DNA of 5,355 bases from an uncultured Ktedonobacteraceae bacterium. GTDB lineage: Bacteria; Chloroflexota; Ktedonobacteria; Ktedonobacterales; Ktedonobacteraceae. Made by a program: the position numbers and the translations under genes. How positions within the stretch are numbered: the stretch's first letter is position 1; each line of letters opens with the position of its first letter. The stretch lies in assembly GCA_955652655.1 (NCBI GenBank), contig CATPCK010000702.1:1-5355 (forward strand), written 5' to 3'. Of this stretch, positions 1 to 5,280 are shown in pieces. Below the pieces are notes generated by a model. That model was not told the origin of the DNA, made no database searches, and saw nothing but the letters and a program-made list of their open reading frames with translations.

Positions 1-1
1 C

Positions 2-2482
2 ACACGCACCACTGCCTTGCACCAGCAGAACCGGAGGCGGATGCTTGGGCGTCTGCGCCACGCCTATGGTGAATTGCTGGAGCACTCGCTCCAGGAAATC
101 GTCTGGATCGAGCTGGGTCTTGCTGGGATGCCCGATGCCGTACAAAATGCCACGAACCGGCTGGTGCGTCTGTCTGGGCAGGATGCCCAGACGCTTCCTC
201 CAAGCACCTCGATCCTGGAGGTCTACGAGACGTCCGAGCGCGAATTGCTCATCCTGGGGGAACCAGGAGCCGGCAAATCCACGGTGCTGCTGCATCTTGC
301 CCAGACGTTGGTGCAACGGGCAGAGCAGGAAGAAGCACATCCCCTGCCGGTAGTGCTGTGCCTCTCATCATGGGCCGAACAACAACCAGCACTGGAAGAC
401 TGGATGAGCGACCAACTGGCCTTGACCTATGATGTCTCACAGAAACTGAGTACCCAGTGGGTGCGCAACGAACACATCCTCCCGCTGCTAGATGGTCTGG
501 ATGAGATGGATGCCGCATCCCGCTCGGCTTGTATTGCCGCCATCAATGCCTATCATCGTGAGCATCTGCTTGTTCCGCTCGTCATCTGTTCCCGTCGGAC
601 AGAATATGAAGACGCGGCCAGGCACCAGAAGCTGGCACTCCAGCGTGCCGTACTCATCCAACCACTGACCTTTGAACAGGTCTCTGCTTCTCTTGACCAG
701 ATCGGTCAACCACTGGATCCCTTACGGCAGACCCTCCAGACCAACCTGGCATTGCAGGAACTGACCACCACGCCTCTGATGTTGAGTATTTTGATGCTGA
801 CATACTCGAGAACCCCGATGCCAACGCTCTCCCACGAGCTATCTACGCTGCAAAGGCAGGTGTGGACCGACTATGTGGCACACATGACCGAGCAGAAAGG
901 AGACGCCAGGCACTATTCACTCCAACAGACATGCTTGTGGCTGAACTGGCTGGCACGCAACCTGCAGAAACACTACCAGACCGTGTTCTACCTGGAGCAT
1001 ATGCAATCTGACTGGCTGCCAGACAGCCTGCGACAGCACGCTTTCCGGCTGACTATGCGCTTGCCTATCATCCTACTCGGAATGCTGGCCAGCTTCGTCA
1101 TTGGCTTGTTTTTGCAAACGGTTTTTGATCTGACAACTGGCACCCAGGCCGCGATCCTTGGGTGCTTGCTGGGGGGCTGCTTTAGCCAATCGGCCAGCGC
1201 TAGCACAGAGGTTGGCACTCATAGCACGACTCAGATGAGGCCGCGTAGACGCAATCTGGGAAGAGGACTGATCAGTGCTGGAACAGGACTTGTTATTGGG
1301 TTGAGTTTCGGATTCGAGTTGGGGCCAGGGTACGGATTTGGTGATTGGTTGCGCGATGGCTGGATCTATGGAAGTATCATCGGACTCATGTGCTGGTTGC
1401 TCCTGGTTTTGCTCCCACGTTTATCTTCTCAGCACAGTTCCCCTCGCGCTCCGCAGGCACCAGCGCACCTGCGTCGCTTGCTCTCCCCGCTTCATCTCTG
1501 GCGGACGCTACTGGGTGCGACCGGGCTCGGGCTCGGCTACGGGCTGAGTACCGGACTGAGCTACGGACTGAGCTATGGGCCGAGTACCGGACTCAACATT
1601 GGGCTGAGCTACGCATGCGTTACGTTTCTCATCAGTTTGATCGTTGAGAATTACAGAGGAGATCTTCGCCTGACCGAGCGGTTGCGCTGGACCTGGAGCA
1701 GTTTCTTTCACGGTTTGCGCTCTTTCAAACACTGTGTGATCAGTGGAGCACTGGCTCTTGGTGTTCTGCTGTTCGTCGGGCTGAGCTACGGACTCACCAC
1801 TGGGCAGGGCTTCCAGTTGAGCACTGAGCTGGGCTTCCGGCTGAGCTACGGGCTGAGTGATGGACTCAGCACCGGACTAAGCACCGGGCCAGGCATCGGG
1901 CTAGCCTATGGGCTGATGATGGGGCTGATCGTTGGAGTGGGCACCGGGCTGGGTTACTGGCTAGTGTTGGGGCTCTTTCAGAGTATTGCACAGGAACAAA
2001 TTGAAGATCAGGATCGCCAGAGTCTCAATCAAGGCGTGCGTCGATCTGCACAGAATAGTACCATCATCGGTCTTCTCAGTGGAGGAATCATCGGAGGCCT
2101 CGGGTTTCTGGGCTATTGGCTGAGCTACGGGCTGAATGAGGGACTGAGCAAAGGGCTGAGCTATGGACTGGACGAGGGACTGAGCAAAGGGCTGGGCTAT
2201 GCGCTAAGTGTCGTGTGGCTCTTTGCCATTGGTGGCGGCTTAGTTGGCTGGGCTGTCAGTGGTGGATGGGCGGTGCTGCGGCATTTTGTCTTGCGCTGGT
2301 TACTATACAGGAGACAGGTCTTTCCCTGGCATGCGCAGGTATTCCTCAATGATGCAACAGCTCGTATTCTCTTACGGCGCGTTGGGGGTGGGTACAGTTT
2401 CATCCATCGCCTCTTGTTGGAGTATTTCGCCAATCTCGATGATGGGAATGCTCCTGGAAAGGGGCAGCATAGCGAAACGTGA
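2..2482 (+). CDS. NACHT-domain STAND ATPase with repeat-rich membrane region (5' partial)
   Basis: The frame is open to the left edge, so the true start is probably upstream. The first candidate starts inside are TTG at 17 and ATG at 41, the latter with a GGAGG only 3 nt away. Numbering from the TTG at 17 gives 821 residues. Residues 81-89 (GEPGAGKST) are the Walker A loop. Residues 155-164 (LPLLDGLDEM) are the NACHT-type Walker B. Residues 188-197 (LVICSRRTEY) match the sensor-1 strand. A helical segment follows to about 345. From about 347 to 757 there are several hydrophobic stretches (for example 347-368, 450-466, 574-590, 682-702, 730-757) alternating with Gly-Leu-Ser/Tyr repeats. The C-terminus carries GGGYSFIHRLLLEYFANL (790-807). 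STAND NTPases of this family are ATP-driven signalling switches, often in defence or cell-fate control. The trigger and output here are unknown because the N-terminal effector is missing. The last codons and TGA lie inside the left arm of the inverted-repeat element, so the C-terminal tail may not be ancestral. Confidence 0.88.
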   Translation, partial: TRTTALHQQNRRRMLGRLRHAYGELLEHSLQEIVWIELGLAGMPDAVQNATNRLVRLSGQDAQTLPPSTSILEVYETSERELLILGEPGAGKSTVLLHLAQTLVQRAEQEEAHPLPVVLCLSSWAEQQPALEDWMSDQLALTYDVSQKLSTQWVRNEHILPLLDGLDEMDAASRSACIAAINAYHREHLLVPLVICSRRTEYEDAARHQKLALQRAVLIQPLTFEQVSASLDQIGQPLDPLRQTLQTNLALQELTTTPLMLSILMLTYSRTPMPTLSHELSTLQRQVWTDYVAHMTEQKGDARHYSLQQTCLWLNWLARNLQKHYQTVFYLEHMQSDWLPDSLRQHAFRLTMRLPIILLGMLASFVIGLFLQTVFDLTTGTQAAILGCLLGGCFSQSASASTEVGTHSTTQMRPRRRNLGRGLISAGTGLVIGLSFGFELGPGYGFGDWLRDGWIYGSIIGLMCWLLLVLLPRLSSQHSSPRAPQAPAHLRRLLSPLHLWRTLLGATGLGLGYGLSTGLSYGLSYGPSTGLNIGLSYACVTFLISLIVENYRGDLRLTERLRWTWSSFFHGLRSFKHCVISGALALGVLLFVGLSYGLTTGQGFQLSTELGFRLSYGLSDGLSTGLSTGPGIGLAYGLMMGLIVGVGTGLGYWLVLGLFQSIAQEQIEDQDRQSLNQGVRRSAQNSTIIGLLSGGIIGGLGFLGYWLSYGLNEGLSKGLSYGLDEGLSKGLGYALSVVWLFAIGGGLVGWAVSGGWAVLRHFVLRWLLYRRQVFPWHAQVFLNDATARILLRRVGGGYSFIHRLLLEYFANLDDGNAPGKGQHSET
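1523..1612 (+). repeat. GLSYG/GLSTG repeat block 1 in the NACHT gene
   Basis: This block encodes residues 503-532, a run of short units such as GLGYGL, STGLSYGL and STGLNIGL. The DNA shows reiterated 6- to 12-bp variants of ggactgagctac and ggactgagtacc. It lies between hydrophobic segments of the membrane region and probably arose by slippage or unequal exchange. Confidence 0.75.
1778..1951 (+). repeat. GLSYG/GLSTG repeat block 2 in the NACHT gene
   Basis: This block encodes residues 588-645, including GLSYGLTTG, RLSYGLSDGLSTGLSTG and GIGLAYGL. Glycine recurs about every fourth residue with Leu, Ser, Tyr and Thr between. This would suit tightly packed membrane helices or a repetitive structure at the membrane face; the structural reading is inference. 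Confidence 0.75.
2123..2194 (+). repeat. 36-bp tandem duplication in the NACHT gene
   Basis: Two adjacent 36-bp copies (2123-2158 and 2159-2194) differ at 4 positions. They encode SYGLNEGLSKGL followed by SYGLDEGLSKGL, residues 703-714 and 715-726. The length is a multiple of three, so the frame is preserved. This looks like the youngest expansion of the GLS-type repeats. Confidence 0.85.
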
Positions 2483-2496
2483 AAAGTGTACGCTAA
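2463..2496 (+). repeat. left arm of 34-bp inverted repeat
   Basis: This arm is identical to the reverse complement of 2653-2686. It contains the final codons and the TGA stop (2480-2482) of the NACHT gene. Confidence 0.92.
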
Positions 2497-2652
2497 ACAG
2501 GTAAATTGGCCTGTAGGGCTCCAGACGAGCATTCGTGATACAACGCTCACCAGAGAGGATCTCGCGAGGGGATATTTTCCTAACTTCAAAACCCTTCTCC
2601 TCAATCCGCCTGGGAAGCCAAATGAGTAAATCAGCGCACCCTTCTGTTTTGC

Positions 2653-2686
2653 TTAGCGTACACTTTTCACGTTTCGCTATGCTGCC
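2653..2686 (-). repeat. right arm of 34-bp inverted repeat
   Basis: This arm is the exact reverse complement of 2463-2496. Its outer end directly abuts the aldo/keto reductase remnant, replacing the sequence that should follow RHIG in that protein. Confidence 0.92.
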
Positions 2687-2743
2687 ACCAATGTGACGAA
2701 TTTTTCCCTCGCGTTGCAGGTCCTGCAACGCTGCAAGAGAATC
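2687..2743 (-). pseudogene. Aldo/keto reductase fragment (remnant)
   Basis: Read on the - strand from 2743 to 2687, the sequence encodes DSLAALQDLQREGKIRHIG. This closely resembles the conserved aldo/keto reductase segment, usually xSLEALxxLxREGKIRxIGxSN, located mid-protein after the catalytic tetrad region. Only about 19 codons remain. Toward the protein's C-terminal side the match ends exactly at the right arm of the inverted repeat (2686). Toward its N-terminal side it dissolves into the regulatory region of the MarR gene. The roughly 130 residues that should precede it are absent. It is therefore a non-functional scrap of an NAD(P)H-dependent oxidoreductase gene. The match is from memory of the family and the fragment is short, so some doubt remains. 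Confidence 0.6.
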
Positions 2744-2768
2744 CCCTCCATCTATTGCAAAGAGTACC

Positions 2769-2817
2769 GTTGCATATGCAACAAACAAAGCATAGCGCAA
2801 GTTTGTTGCATATGCAA
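2769..2817. promoter_or_regulatory. Twin palindromic operators, probably for the MarR regulator
   Basis: GTTGCATATGCAAC at 2769-2782 is a perfect 14-bp palindrome. TTGCATATGCAA at 2806-2817 is a perfect 12-bp one. Including flanks, 2770-2786 and 2801-2817 are exact reverse complements over 17 bp (GTTTGTTGCATATGCAA on the right), so the two sites mirror each other with centres 36 bp apart. A further half-site, TTGCAT, forms the -35 of the downstream promoter. MarR dimers typically bind such 12- to 18-bp palindromes next to their own gene, so autorepression is the likely reading. On the - strand, TTTGTT and TACTCT with 17 bp between flank the left palindrome and could be a divergent promoter toward the aldo/keto reductase scrap; this is weak. 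Confidence 0.7.
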
Positions 2818-2820
2818 AGA

Positions 2821-2849
2821 TTGCATAGACAATGAAGTTGTGGTACACT
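2821..2849 (+). promoter_or_regulatory. Promoter of the MarR-family gene
   Basis: TTGCAT (2821-2826) and TACACT (2844-2849) are separated by 17 bp, and a TG at 2841-2842 makes an extended -10. The second palindrome ends 3 bp upstream of the -35, so a bound regulator would hinder polymerase. The expected transcription start falls at about 2855-2857, on the ATG at 2856, which implies a leaderless mRNA. Confidence 0.6.
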
Positions 2850-2855
2850 TGGAGC

Positions 2856-3332
2856 ATGAATCAGACATTGGATCGAACACAACTGAGGACGTGGCGAACG
2901 TTTATTACCACCCATGCGACGGTCATTGATTTGATCGAACGCGAATTGGCTGAAGCCAGGCAATTGCCGCTCTCATCCTACGATGTGTTACTCGCGCTCG
3001 TCGAAGCTCCCAACCGTCGTCTGCGTATGCATGAGCTAGCACAAGCCGTCGTGCTCAGTCGTAGTGGTCTGACACGCCTTGTGGATCGCTTAGAGCAAGA
3101 AGGGCTGCTCAGACGTGACCGCACTGGGTCGGATCGGCGAGCAATCTATGCGGTGCTCACGCTCAAGGGGTTTCGGGCCTTTCGGCACGCCTGGCCGATC
3201 TACGCTCAAGGGATCGTGAAATATTTCGTTCAGCATCTGACGGAGCAGGAGATGTCTACGCTCTCCCAGATGCTTGGACGAGTGTTGGCTGCGGCACATG
3301 AGTCATCTTCCCCCACCTCTCCAGAGCCATGA
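2856..3332 (+). CDS. MarR-family winged-helix transcriptional regulator
   Basis: The product has 158 residues, a normal MarR length. The centre is the winged helix-turn-helix: MHELAQAVVLSRSGLTRLVD forms the DNA-binding helices (about residues 58-77), and the wing carries the DRTGSDRRAIYAVLTLKG pattern, the family's D-x-R hallmark followed by LTxKG. N- and C-terminal helices (about 5-35 and 120-150) would form the dimer interface. Members usually repress their own gene and neighbours and respond to phenolics, oxidants or drugs; the ligand cannot be inferred here. I chose ATG 2856 over the in-frame ATG at 2832 because 2832 lies upstream of the predicted -10 (2844-2849) and lacks a ribosome-binding site. 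The two palindromes upstream suggest autoregulation. It is convergent with the AhpD-like gene (97 bp between them), which may be a target. No cysteine is present, so thiol-based sensing as in OhrR is unlikely. Confidence 0.9.
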   Translation: MNQTLDRTQLRTWRTFITTHATVIDLIERELAEARQLPLSSYDVLLALVEAPNRRLRMHELAQAVVLSRSGLTRLVDRLEQEGLLRRDRTGSDRRAIYAVLTLKGFRAFRHAWPIYAQGIVKYFVQHLTEQEMSTLSQMLGRVLAAAHESSSPTSPEP

Positions 3333-3429
3333 CAAGAAGCCGAGAGGAGACGTTAGCTCATTTCACTCCATCAAGCCAGCGCTGTGTTAAGGAACAGGCA
3401 AAAGAAACCGCAGAGATGAGCCGCGTTGC

Positions 3430-3984
3430 CTATGTGTTCGTTTCCTGACGTTTCCATAGGCCCTGAGAGGGGATGCGTAAGGCCCGGTTAAATTTGCTGG
3501 AAGCGTTTTCCCAGGCAATGATCTCCGTTAACTCGACCAGCTCATCATCGTTAAAGAAGTGGCGCAGGCGGGCGAAGAGTTCGTCGTTCACCTCGCGCCC
3601 TGTGATCGTCATGCCATCGGCGTATTCCAGTGCGACCCGCTCCACCTCGTTGTAGAGCGGACTGGTCGCATAGTCCGCTAACGCGAGGATTTTCTCGTCA
3701 GAGATACCAAGCTTGCTACCCACGGCAGCATTGATATCTTGTCAGAACTCGCACTCGTTCAGCGCCGCTACACGCCGGTTGACCAGCGCTTGCAACTTCT
3801 CATCGATCAAGCCTGAGGTGCTGATGCCCGTCCACATCGCGCGCACCCCACGAAAGATCGGGGGCCGCCGCGCGTAGATCAGGTGGTTGAGCAGCGGAGC
3901 GCCCCAGGTTTTTGCCTGTGCCTCGAAGACCTTTTTGATGGAGCTTTCTACCTCTTCCGGGTTCACCCCGTCGATTCGTGCCAT
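3430..3984 (-). CDS. AhpD-like/carboxymuconolactone decarboxylase-family protein with in-frame TGA at a CxxC cysteine: candidate selenoprotein or nonsense-mutated gene
   Basis: Read through one TGA (3742-3744), the frame runs from ATG 3984 to TAG at 3430-3432 and gives 184 residues, normal for AhpD-like CMD proteins. Residues 62-140 hold the CMD core. The motif is NECEF-TGA-QDINAA, so Cys78 is present and codon 81, the expected second Cys of CxxC, is TGA. Downstream conservation is intact (LYNEVERVALEYADGM, DELFARLRHFFNDDELVELTEIIAWEN), with no other stop or frameshift. AhpD-like proteins use this thiol pair for peroxide or disulfide chemistry. Asn85 stands where AhpD itself has His. If TGA terminates, only an 80-residue fragment is made. 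If read as selenocysteine, the product has a CEFU redox centre; the stem-loop directly after the TGA supports this. ATG 3984 has AGAGG at 3997-4001, a long 12-nt spacing. ATG 4011 would add nine residues. The gene is divergent from the carboxypeptidase gene and convergent with the MarR gene. Confidence 0.85.
3703..3738 (-). promoter_or_regulatory. SECIS-like stem-loop directly after the in-frame TGA
   Basis: In the mRNA, three bases after UGA, 3738-3731 (GAUAUCAA) pairs with 3710-3703 (UUGGUAUC) in 8 bp including one U-G. After a 3-nt bulge (AGC, 3713-3711), 3730-3724 (UGCUGCC) pairs with 3720-3714 (GGUAGCA) in 7 bp including one G-U. The apical loop is GUG (3723-3721), or CGUGG if the closing pair opens. 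The loop starts 18 nt after the UGA and has G first and U second. As I recall, bacterial SECIS models require a loop of 3-14 nt, 16-37 nt from UGA, with a G in its first two positions; SelB reads the G and U. All are met. The pairing was done by hand and no folding energy was computed. Confidence 0.55.
3742..3744 (-). other. In-frame TGA, possible selenocysteine codon
   Basis: This is codon 81 of the AhpD-like gene, preceded by codons for Glu-Cys-Glu-Phe. Homologues as I remember them carry Cys here. A single base change from TGC or TGT would also produce TGA, so recoding and recent mutation both remain possible. Confidence 0.6.
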
Positions 3985-4064
3985 GATTGGGTTGTGCCTC
4001 TTTTCTTGCATGTGCTTCTGTTGCGTATCGCCACAAAAGAGCGTTTCATGTGACAATCCTCATC

Positions 4065-4077
4065 TGCATACAACAAA
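4065..4077. promoter_or_regulatory. Degenerate copy of the MarR operator sequence at the AhpD-like gene start
   Basis: TGCATACAACAAA at 4065-4077 matches the left MarR-site sequence TTGCATATGCAACAAAC (2770-2786) except for two missing bases in the centre. It overlaps the predicted transcription start of the AhpD-like gene, a place where a repressor could act. The gap alters the dyad, so binding is uncertain. Confidence 0.3.
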
Positions 4078-4107
4078 AGTATAGTGGCTCATTTCTCATT
4101 TGTCCAA
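4078..4107 (-). promoter_or_regulatory. Promoter of the AhpD-like gene
   Basis: On the - strand, TTGGAC (4107-4102) and TATACT (4083-4078) are 18 bp apart; taking TGGACA (4106-4101) gives 17 bp. The predicted start is near 4071, leaving a leader of about 87 nt before ATG 3984. Confidence 0.6.
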
Positions 4108-4197
4108 TAGATAGCCTTTACGAGACCTATTACCATTTGATGGCTAGAGCCGTTGTATTGATAGACGAAGAGAAATTGTATCGGTAGATTGTTGCTG

Positions 4198-4202
4198 AAG
4201 GA
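4198..4202 (+). promoter_or_regulatory. Ribosome-binding site of the carboxypeptidase gene
   Basis: AAGGA ends 7 nt before ATG 4210. This fixes the start there rather than at the in-frame TTG at 4189, and places a clean basic n-region (MKRR) at the front of the signal peptide. Confidence 0.75.
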
Positions 4203-4209
4203 CATACTC

Positions 4210-5163
4210 ATGAAACGCCGTATTCTTGCTTCCATCTTAATCTTCCTGGCAGTGGAGATTGCGCTGGCGGCTCCCGTGCTCGCTTTTACCCCCTTTGGAA
4301 CGCGGCTGCTGCAGGATCTTGTGCCGCCTCCTTCCCCATCTCCCACCCCTATTCTCACCGTGAGAGGTACACCACCACCGGTGAGTGCTCAGGCCGCTTA
4401 TTTACTTGATGCCGACACCGGTCATGTCCTGGTTGATGTTCAAGGAGAGCATCGATTGCCTATGGCCAGTACCACCAAAATCATGACCGCTCTCATCGCC
4501 ATTCAAACCGCTGATCTCAATCAACTCGTGTCGATCCGGCAAGACGCCTTCAACGAGGTCCAGGCACACAACGGCAGCAGCGCCAACCTGGTCGTTGGTG
4601 ACCAGATCCGCTTGAAGGACCTGCTCTATGGGCTCATGCTGCCTTCGGGTGACGATGCCGCTATGGCTATTGCTGATGCTGTCGGGGGGACGACGAGCAA
4701 GTTTGTCCAGACGATGAACCTGTTTGCACGACGACTCCATCTCACCCAAACTCACTATATCAATCCTGATGGGCTCACATACCTGACGCCTCAAGGTCGA
4801 CCTGATCCCAACCAGTACATGACTGCTGCTGACTTAGCGCATCTGGCGCGCTCTGCCATGGCCAATCCATTCTTTGCACAACTCGTTGAACTGCAACACT
4901 TTGTCCTTCCCGCCAGTGCAGTTCATCACGCCTATACCTGGGACTCCATCGATACCTTGCTCAGTATCTACCCGGGAGCAACCGGCATCAAGACCGGCTA
5001 TACCGTTGAGGCAGGCTATTGCCTGGTGTTCGCAGCCACCAATGGGGGACATCATCTCCTCGGGGTGTTGTTGCATGAGCCGGATGCAAACCAGCGCTTT
5101 GCTGATGCACGCGCGTTGCTTGATTGGGGATTTGCCCTTCCCCTCGTAGCGCCTGCCTCGTAG
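4210..5163 (+). CDS. Serine-type D-alanyl-D-alanine carboxypeptidase (peptidase S11, DacA-like)
   Basis: The 317-residue product removes the terminal D-Ala from peptidoglycan pentapeptides outside the membrane, limiting cross-linking. MKRR plus a hydrophobic stretch to about residue 25 (ending APVLA) forms an export signal or N-terminal anchor. A Pro/Ser-rich linker (PPPSPSPTP, about 39-47) follows. The penicillin-binding motifs are all present in order: STTK with nucleophile Ser87 and Lys90, SGD at 146-148 in place of the usual SxN, and KTG at 261-263. Typical S11 surroundings are visible, such as YLLDADTGHVL, LPMASTTKIMTAL, GLMLPSGDDAAMAIA and GIKTGYT. The protein ends soon after the catalytic domain, lacking the C-terminal beta domain and amphipathic anchor of E. 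coli PBP5, so it is tethered by its signal segment or released. It is divergent from the AhpD-like gene with 225 bp between starts. I see no convincing + strand promoter for it. Confidence 0.93.
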   Translation: MKRRILASILIFLAVEIALAAPVLAFTPFGTRLLQDLVPPPSPSPTPILTVRGTPPPVSAQAAYLLDADTGHVLVDVQGEHRLPMASTTKIMTALIAIQTADLNQLVSIRQDAFNEVQAHNGSSANLVVGDQIRLKDLLYGLMLPSGDDAAMAIADAVGGTTSKFVQTMNLFARRLHLTQTHYINPDGLTYLTPQGRPDPNQYMTAADLAHLARSAMANPFFAQLVELQHFVLPASAVHHAYTWDSIDTLLSIYPGATGIKTGYTVEAGYCLVFAATNGGHHLLGVLLHEPDANQRFADARALLDWGFALPLVAPAS

Positions 5164-5179
5164 CCTGCGGCCTGAAAGC

Positions 5180-5208
5180 TTGTAATTAGAACTTGTGTTT
5201 TATATACT
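5180..5208 (+). promoter_or_regulatory. Promoter-like sequence downstream of the carboxypeptidase gene
   Basis: TTGTAA (5180-5185) and TATACT (5203-5208) are spaced by 17 bp in an AT-rich intergenic stretch, pointing to the right. It could drive the small ORF at 5281 or a gene beyond the window. Confidence 0.5.
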
Positions 5209-5280
5209 TAGGTTAGAATCTTCAGTATATCCACGCAAAACTTTTGATCGGTGAAGAAAGCTATCCCAGCTGGAGGCTGT

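Larger units (their letters stand above)
2463..2686. mobile_element. MITE-like element with perfect 34-bp inverted repeats
   Basis: Bases 2463-2496 and 2653-2686 are exact reverse complements over 34 bp, with ggcagcatagcgaaacgtg at the outer end of the left arm. They enclose 156 bp (2497-2652). Just inside, pairing resumes (acag on the left, ctgt on the right) after a 5-bp offset. The interior holds no recognisable transposase or other gene, so this resembles a non-autonomous miniature element or the fused ends of a larger transposon. No target-site duplication is visible outside the arms. The element joins the 3' end of the NACHT gene to an aldo/keto reductase scrap, consistent with insertion followed by rearrangement. 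As RNA it could also form a long hairpin at the end of the NACHT transcript. The IS family is not identified. Confidence 0.7.

Noticed and set aside
2497..2652. Open - strand frame running through the inverted-repeat element and out both sides, as a possible element-encoded protein
   Set aside because: It joins antisense NACHT sequence, the element core and the aldo/keto reductase scrap, has no plausible start signal, and matches no family I recognise. Openness over a short span is expected by chance.
2711..2731. 21-bp palindrome with 10-bp arms and a one-base centre, containing TTGCA half-sites like the MarR operators
   Set aside because: It lies inside the aldo/keto reductase remnant and is explained by the codons for Ala-Leu-Gln-Asp-Leu-Gln-Arg. 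The half-site spacing also differs from the two perfect operators.
3428..3461. 7-bp inverted repeat (GCCTATG/CATAGGC) with a 20-nt loop at the end of the AhpD-like gene, considered as a shared terminator
   Set aside because: The loop is long, no T-tract follows on either strand, and one arm overlaps the stop codon. It is too weak to call a terminator.
4140..4187. 15-codon ORF (MARAVVLIDEEKLYR) just upstream of the carboxypeptidase gene
   Set aside because: It is very short, has no ribosome-binding site or recognisable family, and is consistent with chance.
4084..4197. Search for a + strand promoter of the carboxypeptidase gene (candidates TTGTAT at 4153 and TTGATA at 4158)
   Set aside because: No -10 of reasonable quality lies at the right distance, so I did not annotate one.
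5142..5164. CCTCGTAGC occurs twice, 14 bp apart, around the stop codon of the carboxypeptidase gene
   Set aside because: It is only 9 bp long and probably a small slippage event or chance; it changes only the last few residues.
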